From: Sphingomonas abietis
Lineage (GTDB): Bacteria > Pseudomonadota > Alphaproteobacteria > Sphingomonadales > Sphingomonadaceae
Length of the DNA: 64,000 nucleotides
Assembly: GCF_027625475.1 (NCBI RefSeq)
Contig: NZ_CP115174.1
Location: 3,752,501 to 3,816,500 of the forward strand
Direction: 5' to 3'
Positions 1-9,647 of this stretch are shown one piece after another. Position numbers and translations under genes: made by a program. Positions within the stretch are counted from its first letter, which is position 1; each line of letters opens with the position of its first letter. The notes under the pieces were generated by a model. The model was not told the DNA's origin. It ran no database searches and saw only the letters and a list, made by a program, of their open reading frames with translations.

Positions 1-194
1 ACCCCCTTGAGCGGCACGCCATAGCGCGGGGTTCCCGCCACCACCGGCAGCGCGGCGACGTCCGCGGCCAGCGCTGCGGCCAAAGTCTCCGGCGTGAGAT
101 CCGTGATCACCGACGACAGATCCCGGATCGCACCGTCGGCATCGACGATGCCGGGCTTTTCCTGGCCGGCAGGGCCATAACGGCAAAGCTTCAT
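1..194 (-). CDS. FAH-family hydrolase, N-terminal part (probable 2,4-diketo-3-deoxy-L-rhamnonate hydrolase)
   Basis: Only the first 64 or so residues are inside the window; the gene runs off the left edge. The protein opens MKLCRYGPAGQEKPGIVD, the usual start of fumarylacetoacetate-hydrolase-family enzymes that act on sugar-acid breakdown products. It begins 13 bases after the stop of the L-rhamnonate dehydratase gene on the same strand, so the two probably form an operon. In the Sphingomonas L-rhamnose pathway an enzyme of this family (LRA6) splits 2,4-diketo-3-deoxy-L-rhamnonate into pyruvate and L-lactate. That role is inferred from the neighbours, since the catalytic half is not visible. 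Confidence 0.8.
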   Translation of the reverse strand, partial: MKLCRYGPAGQEKPGIVDADGAIRDLSSVITDLTPETLAAALAADVAALPVVAGTPRYGVPLKG

Positions 195-207
195 GATATG
201 GCCTTCT

Positions 208-1395
208 TCAATGAGTGTAGGGGCGATGCAGGGGAATGTCGGGGTTCAGCTCGACCCCGAAGCCCGGCTTATCGAGCGCGCTCGCGCGGATCCGGCCGTT
301 GACCGGCACCGGCTCGCCGAGCAGCTGCGGCGCGAACATCGGCACCACCTCGCTCGGCCCCGGATGCATCATCAGGAATTCGGCGAAGGGCGAATTATGC
401 CGCGTGATGACGAAGTGGTAGGAATAGACGGAGGAGCCGTGGGGCACCATCATCACGCCCTTGCTGTCGGCATAGTTGGCGATCTTGATGAGCTCGGTGA
501 CGCCACCGCACCATCCGACATCCGGCTGGATGATGTCGCAGCATTCCATGTCCATCAGCATGCGGAAACCCCAGCGGGTCGCCTCATGCTCGCCGGTGGT
601 GACGAGAAGGCCGCGCGGCACATTCTTCTTGAGCGCCGCATAGCCCCAATAATCGTCTGGGCTGAGCGCCTCCTCGATCCATTTCAGGCCGGCTTCTTCC
701 CACGCGCGATGCGCCAGGCGAGTCGCATAATCGAGATCGAGCGACATCCAGCAGTCGAGCATCAGCCAGAAATCGTCGCCGACACGCGACCGCATCTCGG
801 TCAGCGCGGCGATATTCTTGTGCAGGCCTTCCAGGCCTTCGGCCGGACCATGGTGGAGCGGTAGCTTGCCACCGATGAAACCCATCTCCTTGGCCAGATC
901 GGGTCGCGCGCCGGTAGCGTAGAATTGGAGCTCCTCGCGGACATTGCCGCCGAGCAGCTTGTAGACCGGCTCCTGCCTCAGCTTGCCGAGCAGATCCCAC
1001 AGCGCGAGATCGACACCCGAAATCGCGTTGATCACCAGACCCTTGCGACCATAATATTGGGTCGAGAAATACATCTGGTCCCAGATCTTCTCATAGTCGG
1101 CCGGATCGCGGCCTTCCAGAAAGCGGGCGAGATGCTTTTCGACGATGAAGCAGGCGGGCTCGCCGCCGGTCGTCACCGCAAAACCAATCGTGCCGTCGGC
1201 GGCTTCGATCTCGACTACCAGCGTACCCAAGATGTTGATGCCGAAGCTCTGTCGGGACTGGCGGTATTCCGGATATCGCGACATCGGCGTTGCGATATGA
1301 TCATCGATCCAGTGGCCTTCGCCCTGATCGTGATAATCGGCGCCGCCGCCACGCACCACGAAGGCACGCACATGGCGGATCAATGGTAAGGGCAA
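208..1395 (-). CDS. rhmD: L-rhamnonate dehydratase
   Basis: Enolase-superfamily enzyme of 395 residues that dehydrates L-rhamnonate to 2-keto-3-deoxy-L-rhamnonate in the cytoplasm. It is recognisable almost end to end as RhmD: the N-terminal [10 protein letters not shown] loop (about 28-37) and [11 protein letters not shown], probable Mg ligands Asp214, Glu241 and Glu269 (in TTGEHE), and the catalytic His319 in VPHGSSVYS. The C-terminus VPVNGRI...[10 protein letters not shown] is typical of the family. The start is a TTG preceded by GGGAGGA. It is preferred because the known E. coli protein begins at the equivalent place and no in-frame ATG lies nearby. It is divergent from the IclR gene and probably cotranscribed with the downstream hydrolase. 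Confidence 0.95.
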   Translation of the reverse strand: MPLPLIRHVRAFVVRGGGADYHDQGEGHWIDDHIATPMSRYPEYRQSRQSFGINILGTLVVEIEAADGTIGFAVTTGGEPACFIVEKHLARFLEGRDPADYEKIWDQMYFSTQYYGRKGLVINAISGVDLALWDLLGKLRQEPVYKLLGGNVREELQFYATGARPDLAKEMGFIGGKLPLHHGPAEGLEGLHKNIAALTEMRSRVGDDFWLMLDCWMSLDLDYATRLAHRAWEEAGLKWIEEALSPDDYWGYAALKKNVPRGLLVTTGEHEATRWGFRMLMDMECCDIIQPDVGWCGGVTELIKIANYADSKGVMMVPHGSSVYSYHFVITRHNSPFAEFLMMHPGPSEVVPMFAPQLLGEPVPVNGRIRASALDKPGFGVELNPDIPLHRPYTH

Positions 1396-1487
1396 GCTAT
1401 CCTCCCGCTTTCATACCAAACCGCCGACCGGCCTTTGCCTAGGACGGCGGACGACCTACCCTGTGGTTAGCCGTTGCACTCTTTATA

Positions 1488-1520
1488 TTCCCATTTTATG
1501 GAAGCGAAAGCTATTTTATG
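1488..1520. promoter_or_regulatory. Tandem operator-like motif, probable IclR-type regulator site (copy 1)
   Basis: TTCCCATTTTATGGAA lies at 1488-1503, an interrupted palindrome centred at 1496. A second box, TATTTTATG, is centred exactly 20 bases further on at 1516, just before the iclR start codon. The same layout occurs at 4273-4305. It lies in the 150-bp divergent region between rhmD and the IclR gene, so it could control both. The spacing of two helical turns fits binding of two dimers on one DNA face, as IclR-family proteins often do. The binding protein is inferred from position. Confidence 0.6.
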
Positions 1521-1547
1521 AGACAAAAGCGATCCCTTGGAGAGGAC

Positions 1548-2354
1548 ATGGCCGAAATCGACGCGGCAGAACCCGTCCGCCCCTCGGGCAGCCAGACGCT
1601 TTTCCGGGGTCTGGATGTGTTGGAGGCGGTCGCGGATGGAGTCGGCGGATTGCAGGAACTCGCCGACCATCTCGAGCTCACACGCAGCACCACCTATCGA
1701 TTGGCCGCGGCGTTGGTAGAGCGCCGCTATCTCGCCTCGACGCCCCGGGGAGGCTTTCGCCTCGGCTCGAAACTGCTCGAATTGGGGTCGGCCGCCCATC
1801 GCGACATCGATCTGGTCCAGCTCGCGCGCCCTCTGATCGAGGATCTGTCCGCGACGACGATGGACACGGTGCATCTGGGCATCATGGAGGGTGACCGCGC
1901 GCTCTACCTGGACAAGATCGCCGGGCGACGGCGGATCACGATCAGCTCGCGGGTGGGCGAGCAGCAGCCATTGAGCCGAACCGGTCTCGGCAAAGCCTTG
2001 CTGCTCGACGACAGCCCGGAGCGCTGGCGCGAAATCTATCGTTCGGAGGCCCACGACGCCGACGATGAAACAGTTTCCGCCTTTGTGAGCCGGATGACCG
2101 GCTATGCGAGCGCGGGCCACGCCTTCGATCTGGAAGAGAATGACGATCGCGTCCGGTGCGTGGCAGCACCCATTCGCGATTCGTCCGACAAGATTGTCGC
2201 CGCCATCAGCGTGTCGAGTGCCGTCCAATATATGGACCCCGAGCGCATGACGGAGATCAGTGCAGACGTTCGCGCGACGGCCGCGGCGATCAGCGAACTC
2301 TTCGGATGGACCGGGCCTCAGGGACTGCGGCCCACGCCATCTCGGCACAAATAA
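1548..2354 (+). CDS. IclR-family transcriptional regulator of the rhamnonate cluster
   Basis: A 268-residue regulator with an N-terminal winged helix (about residues 10-75: SGSQTLFRGLDVLEAVADGVGGLQ) and a C-terminal IclR effector domain containing VGEQQPLSRTGLGKALL. The ATG at 1548 is chosen over one 30 bases upstream because GGAGAGGAC stands just before it, and because the upstream ATG overlaps the operator-like box. Its stop is 10 bases before the SDR gene, so it heads an operon with that gene and lldD. By position it senses a rhamnose-pathway intermediate and acts on the divergent promoter. The effector is unknown. Confidence 0.88.
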   Translation: MAEIDAAEPVRPSGSQTLFRGLDVLEAVADGVGGLQELADHLELTRSTTYRLAAALVERRYLASTPRGGFRLGSKLLELGSAAHRDIDLVQLARPLIEDLSATTMDTVHLGIMEGDRALYLDKIAGRRRITISSRVGEQQPLSRTGLGKALLLDDSPERWREIYRSEAHDADDETVSAFVSRMTGYASAGHAFDLEENDDRVRCVAAPIRDSSDKIVAAISVSSAVQYMDPERMTEISADVRATAAAISELFGWTGPQGLRPTPSRHK

Positions 2355-2364
2355 AGGATCATCC

Positions 2365-3126
2365 ATGCTGCTTGCAGACAAGACCCTCTTCATCACCGGC
2401 GGCTCGGCCGGCATCGGTCGCGCGACGGCGCTGGCGGCCGCCCGGCAGGGTGCGGACATCGCGATCCATTATCTGGGGCACGACGAGGGCGCGCACAGCG
2501 CGGTGGCGGAGATCGAGCAGATCGGTCGCAGAGCCATCGCGATCGAGGGCGATGTCTCGGATCCGGCCAGCGCGCGCCGCTTCGTCGAGGAAGGCACGGC
2601 GGCCCTCGGCGCGCTCGACATCTTCGTGAACAATGCCGGCATCTGCCCGTTCCACGCCTTTCTCGATATGCCGGGCGAGGTCTTCGAGCGGACGATGAAC
2701 GTCAATCTACACGGCGCTTTCTACATGGTGCAGGCGGCAGCCAACCAGATGGTGAGGCAGGGCAAGGGTGGCGCGATCGTCGCGGTATCGTCGATTTCCG
2801 CGCTGGTCGGCGGCGAATATCAGAGCCACTACACGCCGACCAAGGCAGGTGTGCATTCGTTGATGCAGTCCGCCGCCATCGCGCTCGGCAGGCATGGCAT
2901 ACGCTGCAACTCGGTGATGCCTGGCACGATCCTGACGGATATCAACAAGGAAGACCTCGCAGACGCCGCCAAGCGCCAATATATGGAGGGTCGCATTCCG
3001 CTCGGCCGACTGGGCGAGCCCGACGATCTGGCGGGGCCGATCATCTTCCTTGCATCGGATCTCGCGCGCTATGTAACCGGAGCGTCGCTTCTGGTCGACG
3101 GCGGCATGTTCGTGAATCTGCAGTGA
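2365..3126 (+). CDS. SDR dehydrogenase, probable 2-keto-3-deoxy-L-rhamnonate 4-dehydrogenase
   Basis: Classical short-chain dehydrogenase of 253 residues. It shows the nucleotide-binding [10 protein letters not shown] at 11-20, NNAG, and the catalytic Tyr156-x3-Lys160 (YTPTK), and ends [15 protein letters not shown]. In the Sphingomonas diketo-hydrolase version of the L-rhamnose pathway an SDR (LRA5) oxidises 2-keto-3-deoxy-L-rhamnonate at C4 with NAD+. Its place between the IclR regulator and lldD, opposite rhmD and the FAH hydrolase, supports that assignment. The SDR fold alone would not identify the substrate; L-rhamnose 1-dehydrogenase is the main alternative. Its stop overlaps the lldD start as TGATG. 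Confidence 0.78.
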   Translation: MLLADKTLFITGGSAGIGRATALAAARQGADIAIHYLGHDEGAHSAVAEIEQIGRRAIAIEGDVSDPASARRFVEEGTAALGALDIFVNNAGICPFHAFLDMPGEVFERTMNVNLHGAFYMVQAAANQMVRQGKGGAIVAVSSISALVGGEYQSHYTPTKAGVHSLMQSAAIALGRHGIRCNSVMPGTILTDINKEDLADAAKRQYMEGRIPLGRLGEPDDLAGPIIFLASDLARYVTGASLLVDGGMFVNLQ

Positions 3127-4265
3127 TGAAGGCCGCCTCAGCACTCGACTATCGCGAACTCGCGCGTCGGCGCCTGCCCAAATTCCTGTTCGAATATATC
3201 GATGGCGGCTCCTATGCGGAGGTGACGCTGAAGCGCAACATCGCCGACCTGGAAAACATAGCCTTGCGGCAACGGGTGTTGACCGATGTCTCGACACTCG
3301 ATCTTACGACCGAGCTGTTCGGTCAAAAGCTCGCGCTTCCGCTGGCATTGGCACCGATCGGGCTGGCGGGGATGAACGCCCGGCGTGGCGAAGTTCAAGC
3401 CGCGCGTGCCGCCGAGGCGGCCGGCATCCCCTTCTGCCTCTCCACGGTGTCGGCCTGCCCGCTTGACGAAGTCGCATCCGCGGTCACCAGGCCATTTTGG
3501 TTTCAACTCTACATGATCCGCGATCGCGCGTTCATGCGGACGTTGATGCAGTCGGCGAAACGGCTCGGCTGCTCGGCGCTCGTCTTCACGGTCGATATGC
3601 CGGTGCCGGGATCGCGCTACCGAGATTATCATTCCGGTCTCGCCGGCGCGTCGGGGGTTGCCGGGGATCTGAGACGCATGCTTCAGGCGATCACCCACCC
3701 GCATTGGGCGTGGGACGTCGGCATTCGCGGACGCCCCCATCAATTGGGCAACGTCGCGCCGGTGCTGGGCAAGAGCACGGGACTTGAAGATTTCTTCGCC
3801 TGGATGAGGAATAATTTTGATCCGACCGTGAGTTGGAAGGATCTCGATTTCATCCGATCCGAATGGGACGGCCCCCTGATCATCAAGGGCATCCTCGATG
3901 CCGAAGATGCAAAGATTGCAGCGGAGATCGGCGCTGACGGGCTGGTCGTTTCCAATCATGGCGGACGTCAGCTTGATGGCGTCCCGTCGAGTGCCGCTGC
4001 CTTGCCGGCCATCGCCGAGGCGGTAGGCGACCGAATCGCCGTCCTTGCAGACGGGGGGGTCCGTTCGGGCCTGGACGTGGTGCGCATGCTGGCCCTGGGT
4101 GCAAAAGGCGTCCTGCTCGGCCGGGCCTGGGTCTACGCACTGGCAGGCGGTGGCCAGGCCGGAGTGGCCCATCTGCTGCGTCTCATCGAGGCGGAAATGC
4201 GCGTGGCCATGGCTTTGACCAGCAGCACGACCATTGCCTCGATTAATAGAAGTACATTGGTCTAA
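3126..4265 (+). CDS. lldD: FMN-dependent L-lactate dehydrogenase
   Basis: Alpha-hydroxy-acid dehydrogenase of 379 residues that oxidises L-lactate to pyruvate and passes electrons to the respiratory chain. It follows E. coli LldD closely through the sequence: [60 protein letters not shown] and [10 protein letters not shown], with His278 as the catalytic base. The ATG overlaps the SDR stop by one base (TGATG), implying translational coupling; a GTG three bases upstream is an alternative start. Next to a hydrolase expected to release L-lactate, it would complete conversion of the rhamnose skeleton to two pyruvates. Confidence 0.93.
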   Translation: MKAASALDYRELARRRLPKFLFEYIDGGSYAEVTLKRNIADLENIALRQRVLTDVSTLDLTTELFGQKLALPLALAPIGLAGMNARRGEVQAARAAEAAGIPFCLSTVSACPLDEVASAVTRPFWFQLYMIRDRAFMRTLMQSAKRLGCSALVFTVDMPVPGSRYRDYHSGLAGASGVAGDLRRMLQAITHPHWAWDVGIRGRPHQLGNVAPVLGKSTGLEDFFAWMRNNFDPTVSWKDLDFIRSEWDGPLIIKGILDAEDAKIAAEIGADGLVVSNHGGRQLDGVPSSAAALPAIAEAVGDRIAVLADGGVRSGLDVVRMLALGAKGVLLGRAWVYALAGGGQAGVAHLLRLIEAEMRVAMALTSSTTIASINRSTLV

Positions 4266-4272
4266 TCTGCAA

Positions 4273-4305
4273 TTCCCATATCATGGAACCATCAATCATT
4301 TGATG
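4273..4305. promoter_or_regulatory. Tandem operator-like motif (copy 2) upstream of the TonB receptor
   Basis: TTCCCATATCATGGAA at 4273-4288 matches the copy at 1488-1503 in 13 of 16 positions and differs only in the three central bases; the preceding A is also shared. A second box, CATTTGATG, is centred 20 bases downstream at 4301, the same spacing as in copy 1. It lies just after lldD and about 270 bases before the receptor start. A separate perfect inverted repeat (CGATCGC, 6-base loop, GCGATCG) at 4455-4474 lies nearer the gene. Confidence 0.55.
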
Positions 4306-4560
4306 AAATATCCTTGCGGGTCATCCTCTTTTCGGTTAGGCCTCCAATCTAGAAGCGGAATCAATCCGCTCGCCAGCGGCGCCAGAAGCGTAACGTGGCA
4401 GACAGGGAGAGTATGATGACCGAGGTTCTCCAGTAGACATTGACTACGGCGACACGATCGCGCGGATGCGATCGTTCTATGACCACAAAATAATAACAGC
4501 ACGACGCAACATGATTGCGCCGTCGAGGGCCATGTTCGCACCATGGCTAAGGGGATGCAC

Positions 4561-7263
4561 ATGAAGACCACCAATCTCATAATCATGTTGATGAGCGGCA
4601 CCGCCTTGAGCTTTTGCGCCCCCGCATTCGCTCAGGCGACCGATGCGGCCGGTGCCGCCGGACCACAAACGTCCGCGACGCCGGCAGCGCCGGCAGCGTT
4701 GGCAGCGCCGGCAATCGACACGCACGCAGCCGCCCCCGCCGGTTCGGGCGATTCCGCGATCCAGGAGATCGTCGTGACGGGCTCCAGCATCCGCGGCGTC
4801 GCACCGACCGGATCCGCCCTGACCAGCGTAACCCATGCCGACATCGTCGCAACGGGCGCTTCAACCACCACGGAATTGCTGCGTTCGGTGCCCCAGCTCG
4901 GCAGCTTCGGCGCGACGGGGAACAACACCGGCGGCAACTCGGCGAACATCGTGGATCAGCCCGCGATCCACGGTATCGGCGTGGGCAATGGCGGCGGCGG
5001 CCTCACGCTTGTCCTCGTCGATGGTCTGCGCCTGCCGGGTGCCGGCATCAACCAGACCGCGCCGGACCCAAGCGCCATCCCGCCATCGGCGATCGAACGG
5101 ATCGAGGTCGTGGCGGATGGCGCGTCTTCGATTTACGGGTCTGACGCCGTCGCCGGCGTCGTCAACTTCATCCTGCGCAAGAATGTGAATGGCATCGAGG
5201 CGAACGGACGGGTCGGCTTCGGAGACGGATATCGGACCTATAATGGCAGCGTCCTTGCCGGCAAGACATGGAGCAGCGGCTCCATCATGTTCGACTATGA
5301 ATATTCGGAGAATTCCGAACTCAATGGGCAGGAACGCCGCTACTATCACATGCAGACGCCATCGACGCTCTGCAACCCGGCCAATGTCACCGTCGGCGGC
5401 GTCAATTACGCCCTGTCGGGTACGGGCGCGATGGCTGGCGGCACCAACACGTGCGACGTCAACAAGGCGAATGACCTGTTTCCAGCCCAACATCGCCATC
5501 AAGGCCTGATCTCCTTGCGTCAGAAGATTGGCGACAGCATCACGTTTCGGGCCCGCAGCATCTATTCCCGCCGGTCGGTGGACTCGCGGCAGGCTATTTC
5601 CGGCAGCAACGTCGCCAGCGGCGGTTTGAGCGTGACCGAGACCGGAGGGCCGTTCTACGATTATGTCGTCGGCCTTGGCGTCCCCGCCGGCCCCCAGGCG
5701 GTGACCTATAACCCTTCGGGCGACCTCGGCCAGACCGTCACCAACCGGATCCGAACCGAGACATGGTCGTCGAATATCGGGCTCGACGCGGATCTGTTCA
5801 GCGACTGGAAGGGGTCGATCGACTTTAATTATGGCCGCGAGCGCGACCGCATCTGGCAACCCGGCATCAACCAGACGCTGCTGCTTTCGCTGATCGCCAG
5901 CGGTCAATATAACCCTTACGGCGTGGGGCCGGCCAATACGGCCGACCTCGTCTCGCAGGTCGGCAACTACCGCACCCATTATTATGGTCAGCAGACCGTG
6001 CTGGAGGGCCTCGCCAAGGTCGACGGCACGCTGTTCCAGCTGCCTGGCGGCGCGGTGAAGGCGGCGCTCGGCACCGATCTGCGCCGTGAGCGCTTCGGCG
6101 CCACCGTATCGGTCGGCCCGGACGGCACGCCGACCCAGACCACATCGGTGGGGACACGCAAGAGCTATTCCTTCTACGGGGAATTGTTCGTCCCGATCTT
6201 CGGCACCGACAATGCGATGCCGGGCTTCCAGAAACTCGATCTGTCCGTCTCCGGCCGGTACGATCATTATGACGATGTCGGCGGCACCACCAATCCCAAG
6301 GTGGGCTTAAATTGGAGCCCCATCGACAGCCTGACATTGCATGGCAGCTTCGGCAAATCCTTCCACGCACCAAGCCTCGCCGATGCGGGCACCGCGATCG
6401 ACACGCGCGTGATCCGCTTTGCCGACTTCACCGGCGCCGGATCGAGCGCCTATTCGATCATCCTCGCCGGCGGCAATAAACTGCAACCGGAAAAGGCGAC
6501 GACCTGGTCGCTTGGCGGCGATTTGAAGCCCGTCTTCCTGCCCGGCTTCAAGATCAGCGCGTCATACTTCAACATCGACTATAAGAATGTCATCACCTTC
6601 CCGGGGTTCAACGTCGTCACCGAGCCCAACAACCCGATCTATGACCGTTATCGGGTCTATGCGCCGACCGCGGCCGAGATATTGGAAGCGACCGCCGGGA
6701 TGCGCCACGATGGCCTGTCCTATCCCGACGTGACCCAGCTTCCGACCGCGATCTACGATCTGCGTCGCCAGAATTTCGCGCGGCAGAAGATCGACGGCAT
6801 CGATTTCGACATATCCTATGCCTTCACCAGGGCCTATGGCTCGTTCAACATCGGCGCGGCCGGAACCTGGTTGTGGAAGTTCGACCAGAAGATCAACGGC
6901 GACACGGTCACGACCAGCCGCCTCAACACCAATTATGCCGTCAACTTCAAGGCGCGCGCGCATCTCGGCTGGGCGCAGGGGCCGTTCGACGCGACGGCCT
7001 TCGTCAACTACATCAACCATTATCGCAATCCGATCGACGACAGCCGGGTCAAGGCTTTCACGACTGTCGATTTCCATGGTGGTTGGAAGCTTCCGCTCGC
7101 GGGATTCGCCCGAGATACGCAACTGACCGTGGACGTGAACAATCTCTTCGACAAAAATCCGCCCTATTTCTACGACGCGGGCAACGGCGCTTATGGTTAT
7201 GATCCGACGACGGCGTCGGCGCTCGGCCGGGTGGTGTCGGTGGGTATCCGCAAAAAATTCTGA
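4561..7263 (+). CDS. TonB-dependent outer-membrane receptor
   Basis: A 900-residue receptor. It has a signal peptide (MKTTNLIIMLMSGTALSFCAPAFAQA), an Ala/Pro-rich stretch, a TonB-box-like IQEIVVTGSSIRG, a plug domain (about 75-200, with ELLRSVPQLG and VLVDGLRLPG...IERIEVVADGASSIYGSDAVAGVVNFILRK), and a long beta-barrel ending in RKKF with the terminal Phe expected of outer-membrane barrels. The ATG at 4561 is preferred over one 18 bases upstream because AAGGGG is correctly spaced before it. It sits between the lldD operon and a secreted GH3 enzyme and shares the operator-like motif of the rhamnonate genes. A sugar or glycoside ligand is therefore likelier than iron, but this is inference. Confidence 0.92.
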   Translation: MKTTNLIIMLMSGTALSFCAPAFAQATDAAGAAGPQTSATPAAPAALAAPAIDTHAAAPAGSGDSAIQEIVVTGSSIRGVAPTGSALTSVTHADIVATGASTTTELLRSVPQLGSFGATGNNTGGNSANIVDQPAIHGIGVGNGGGGLTLVLVDGLRLPGAGINQTAPDPSAIPPSAIERIEVVADGASSIYGSDAVAGVVNFILRKNVNGIEANGRVGFGDGYRTYNGSVLAGKTWSSGSIMFDYEYSENSELNGQERRYYHMQTPSTLCNPANVTVGGVNYALSGTGAMAGGTNTCDVNKANDLFPAQHRHQGLISLRQKIGDSITFRARSIYSRRSVDSRQAISGSNVASGGLSVTETGGPFYDYVVGLGVPAGPQAVTYNPSGDLGQTVTNRIRTETWSSNIGLDADLFSDWKGSIDFNYGRERDRIWQPGINQTLLLSLIASGQYNPYGVGPANTADLVSQVGNYRTHYYGQQTVLEGLAKVDGTLFQLPGGAVKAALGTDLRRERFGATVSVGPDGTPTQTTSVGTRKSYSFYGELFVPIFGTDNAMPGFQKLDLSVSGRYDHYDDVGGTTNPKVGLNWSPIDSLTLHGSFGKSFHAPSLADAGTAIDTRVIRFADFTGAGSSAYSIILAGGNKLQPEKATTWSLGGDLKPVFLPGFKISASYFNIDYKNVITFPGFNVVTEPNNPIYDRYRVYAPTAAEILEATAGMRHDGLSYPDVTQLPTAIYDLRRQNFARQKIDGIDFDISYAFTRAYGSFNIGAAGTWLWKFDQKINGDTVTTSRLNTNYAVNFKARAHLGWAQGPFDATAFVNYINHYRNPIDDSRVKAFTTVDFHGGWKLPLAGFARDTQLTVDVNNLFDKNPPYFYDAGNGAYGYDPTTASALGRVVSVGIRKKF

Positions 7264-7279
7264 CGTCCCTTCTGCCCAA

Positions 7280-7309
7280 GGGCGGCGGCCACAAGCCGCC
7301 GCCCTTTTT
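7280..7309 (+). terminator. Rho-independent terminator after the TonB receptor
   Basis: A perfect 10-bp stem (GGGCGGCGGC at 7280-7289, loop CACAA, GCCGCCGCCC at 7295-7304) is followed by five T. It sits 17 bases after the receptor stop and just before the GH3 gene. It would end or attenuate transcription entering the glucosidase gene. Confidence 0.88.
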
Positions 7310-7343
7310 GTCGATCGCGCCGGGCGGGATCATACGCAAAGGA

Positions 7344-9647
7344 ATGACCGTGAAGACCAGCCTGATACAGGCCTCGCTCAAGCCCGGCATCGGCCTGGCG
7401 CTGTTGCTCTCCTCGACGATGCTCGCCGCGCAGGCGCCCGCGCGTTCCGGCACCGCGCTCGCCGAGCGGGTGGATGCGCTCATCGGCAAGATGACGTTGG
7501 ACGAGAAGATCGCGATGGTGAACGGCACCTTCGGCAGCGCGCTGCTCAAGACCAAGCCGGACGAGAAGCGTAACGGTGCCGGCCATGTCCCGGGCGTGGC
7601 GCGGCTCGGTATCCCCGACCTGTTCGAGAGCGACGCCAGCCTCGGCGTCGCCAACGGTGGCGAGATGCGCAAGGGCGACGTCGCGACCGCGCTGCCCTCC
7701 AGCCTCGCCACCGCGGCGAGCTTTGAACCGCAGATCGCCTATGTCGGCGGCGCGATGATCGGCGCAGAGGCCCGTGCCAAAGGCTTCAATGTCCTGTTGT
7801 CCGGCGGCGCCAACCTCACCCGCGATCCATGGAACGGTCGCAACTTCGAATATCTGGGCGAGGATGTCTGGCTCACGGGCGTCATGGCCGGCGCGAGCAT
7901 CCAGGGTGTCCAGTCGAACGACATCGTCTCGACGATGAAGCATTTCGCGCTCAACGCGCAGGAGAGCGGCCGCAACGTCCTCGACGCGCGCATGGCCGAA
8001 GCGCCGATGCGCGAGAGCGACCTGCTCGCATTCGAGATCGCCAACGAGCGGGGCCAGCCCGGCTCCGTGATGTGCGGCTACAATCACGTCAACGGCGACT
8101 ATGATTGTGAGAATGCCTTCCTGCTGAACGACGTGCTGAAGCGCGACTGGGGCTTCAAGGGCTGGGTGATGTCGGACTGGGGCGCGGTCCATTCGACGGT
8201 GAAGGCCGTCAACGCGGGGCTCGACCAGGAATCCGGGCAGGAGCTCGACACCCAGCCTTTCTTCGCTGCGCCGCTCAAGGCGGCGGTGATGGCGGGCAGC
8301 GTGCCGCAGGCGCGGCTCGATGACATGGTGCGCCGCATTCTCCGCACGATGATCGCACACGGTCTCGTCGACCACCCGACGCCGACCACACCACAGGCGA
8401 TCGACTATGACGCCCATGCCGAGATCGCCCAGCGCGCGGCAGAAGCGGGCATCGTCCTGCTCCGCAACGACGGCCTGCTGCCGCTCGCGGCGACCGCCCG
8501 GCACATCCTCGTCATCGGCTCCCATGCCGACAAGGGCGTGCTGTCCGGCGGCGGCTCGTCGCAGGTCCGTTCGGTCGGAGGGTTGGCATCTGAAGAGCCG
8601 ATGCCCGGTGGCGGGCCGCTCAGCAGCTTCATCAAGGTGAGCTACCACGCCTCCTCCCCGCTCGATGCGATCCGCAAGCGGGCGCCGGGGGCGGAGGTCC
8701 GCTATCTCGATGGCGAAGATGCCGAAGCGGCAGCCGCCGCGGCGCGATCGGCGGACATCGTGCTCGTCTTTGCGCACCAATGGCGTACCGAGGCCGTCGA
8801 TGTCGACACTCTGGCGCTGCCCGATGGGCAAGACGCGCTAATCGATGCCGTCGCGTCCGCCAATCCGAAGACGGTCGTGATCCTCGAGACCGGCGGCGCG
8901 GTGCTGATGCCCTGGCGCGACAAGGTCGGCGCGGTGCTCGAAGCCTGGTATCCCGGCCAGCGCGGCGGCCCCGCGATCGCCCGCGTCCTGTTCGGCGAGG
9001 TCAATCCCGGCGGGCGGCTGCCGCTCACCTTCCCGGCGAGCGAGGCCCAGGCGCCCCGTCCGCAAATCCCGGGCCTGGCGTCGGTCAAGGCAGCGGCGGC
9101 GAGGAATGCCGGCAAACCCGCGATGCTCGATCTGTCGACGGTGGATCTGACAGGTGGCGTCGCCGAATTCACCGTCGACTATCCCGAAGGCGCCGACGTC
9201 GGCTATCGGTGGTATGCAGGCCAGGGCACCAAACCGCTGTATCCGTTCGGCTTCGGGCTTTCCTATAGCCAGTTCGCCTATAGCCGGCTGACGCTGGCGG
9301 GGGGGCGGACGCCGACGATCAGCTTCCGCGTCACCAATACCGGCAAACGAGCCGGCGCGGACGTGCCGCAGGTCTATGCGAACGTGGCTCTCGGCAAGGG
9401 TGCCGCGCTGCCCCGGCTGGTGGGATTCGAACGGGTGGTGCTGAAGCCCGGTGAGACGCGCACCGTCTCCGTCACCATCGATCCACGCCTGATCGCGCGT
9501 TACGATGGGACGGCAAGGGCGTGGAAAGTGGCGGCTGGCTCGCTGCCGATCATGGTCGGCACCGATGTGCAGACGCCGGTGTTGAGCGGCACCGTAGCCG
9601 TCCCCGCCCTGAGCCTCCCCGCCGAGGCCTCGAACATCTCGAAATGA
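7344..9647 (+). CDS. Secreted GH3 beta-glucosidase-type glycoside hydrolase
   Basis: A 767-residue family 3 glycoside hydrolase. It has a signal peptide (about 1-35, ending MLAAQAPA), the N-terminal TIM-barrel with KGFNVLLSGGANLTRDPWNGR and KHFALN, the nucleophile Asp278 in GWVMSDWGAV, the alpha/beta sandwich domain, and a C-terminal fibronectin-III-like domain (VTNTGKRAGADVPQVY). It would remove glucose or a related sugar from glycosides in the periplasm or outside the cell. The start is ATG 7344; a GTG six bases later has better spacing from AAAGGA and is an alternative. It follows the TonB receptor across a terminator and is related to the GH3 enzyme at 14220. The exact substrate cannot be read from the sequence. 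Confidence 0.92.
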   Translation: MTVKTSLIQASLKPGIGLALLLSSTMLAAQAPARSGTALAERVDALIGKMTLDEKIAMVNGTFGSALLKTKPDEKRNGAGHVPGVARLGIPDLFESDASLGVANGGEMRKGDVATALPSSLATAASFEPQIAYVGGAMIGAEARAKGFNVLLSGGANLTRDPWNGRNFEYLGEDVWLTGVMAGASIQGVQSNDIVSTMKHFALNAQESGRNVLDARMAEAPMRESDLLAFEIANERGQPGSVMCGYNHVNGDYDCENAFLLNDVLKRDWGFKGWVMSDWGAVHSTVKAVNAGLDQESGQELDTQPFFAAPLKAAVMAGSVPQARLDDMVRRILRTMIAHGLVDHPTPTTPQAIDYDAHAEIAQRAAEAGIVLLRNDGLLPLAATARHILVIGSHADKGVLSGGGSSQVRSVGGLASEEPMPGGGPLSSFIKVSYHASSPLDAIRKRAPGAEVRYLDGEDAEAAAAAARSADIVLVFAHQWRTEAVDVDTLALPDGQDALIDAVASANPKTVVILETGGAVLMPWRDKVGAVLEAWYPGQRGGPAIARVLFGEVNPGGRLPLTFPASEAQAPRPQIPGLASVKAAAARNAGKPAMLDLSTVDLTGGVAEFTVDYPEGADVGYRWYAGQGTKPLYPFGFGLSYSQFAYSRLTLAGGRTPTISFRVTNTGKRAGADVPQVYANVALGKGAALPRLVGFERVVLKPGETRTVSVTIDPRLIARYDGTARAWKVAAGSLPIMVGTDVQTPVLSGTVAVPALSLPAEASNISK

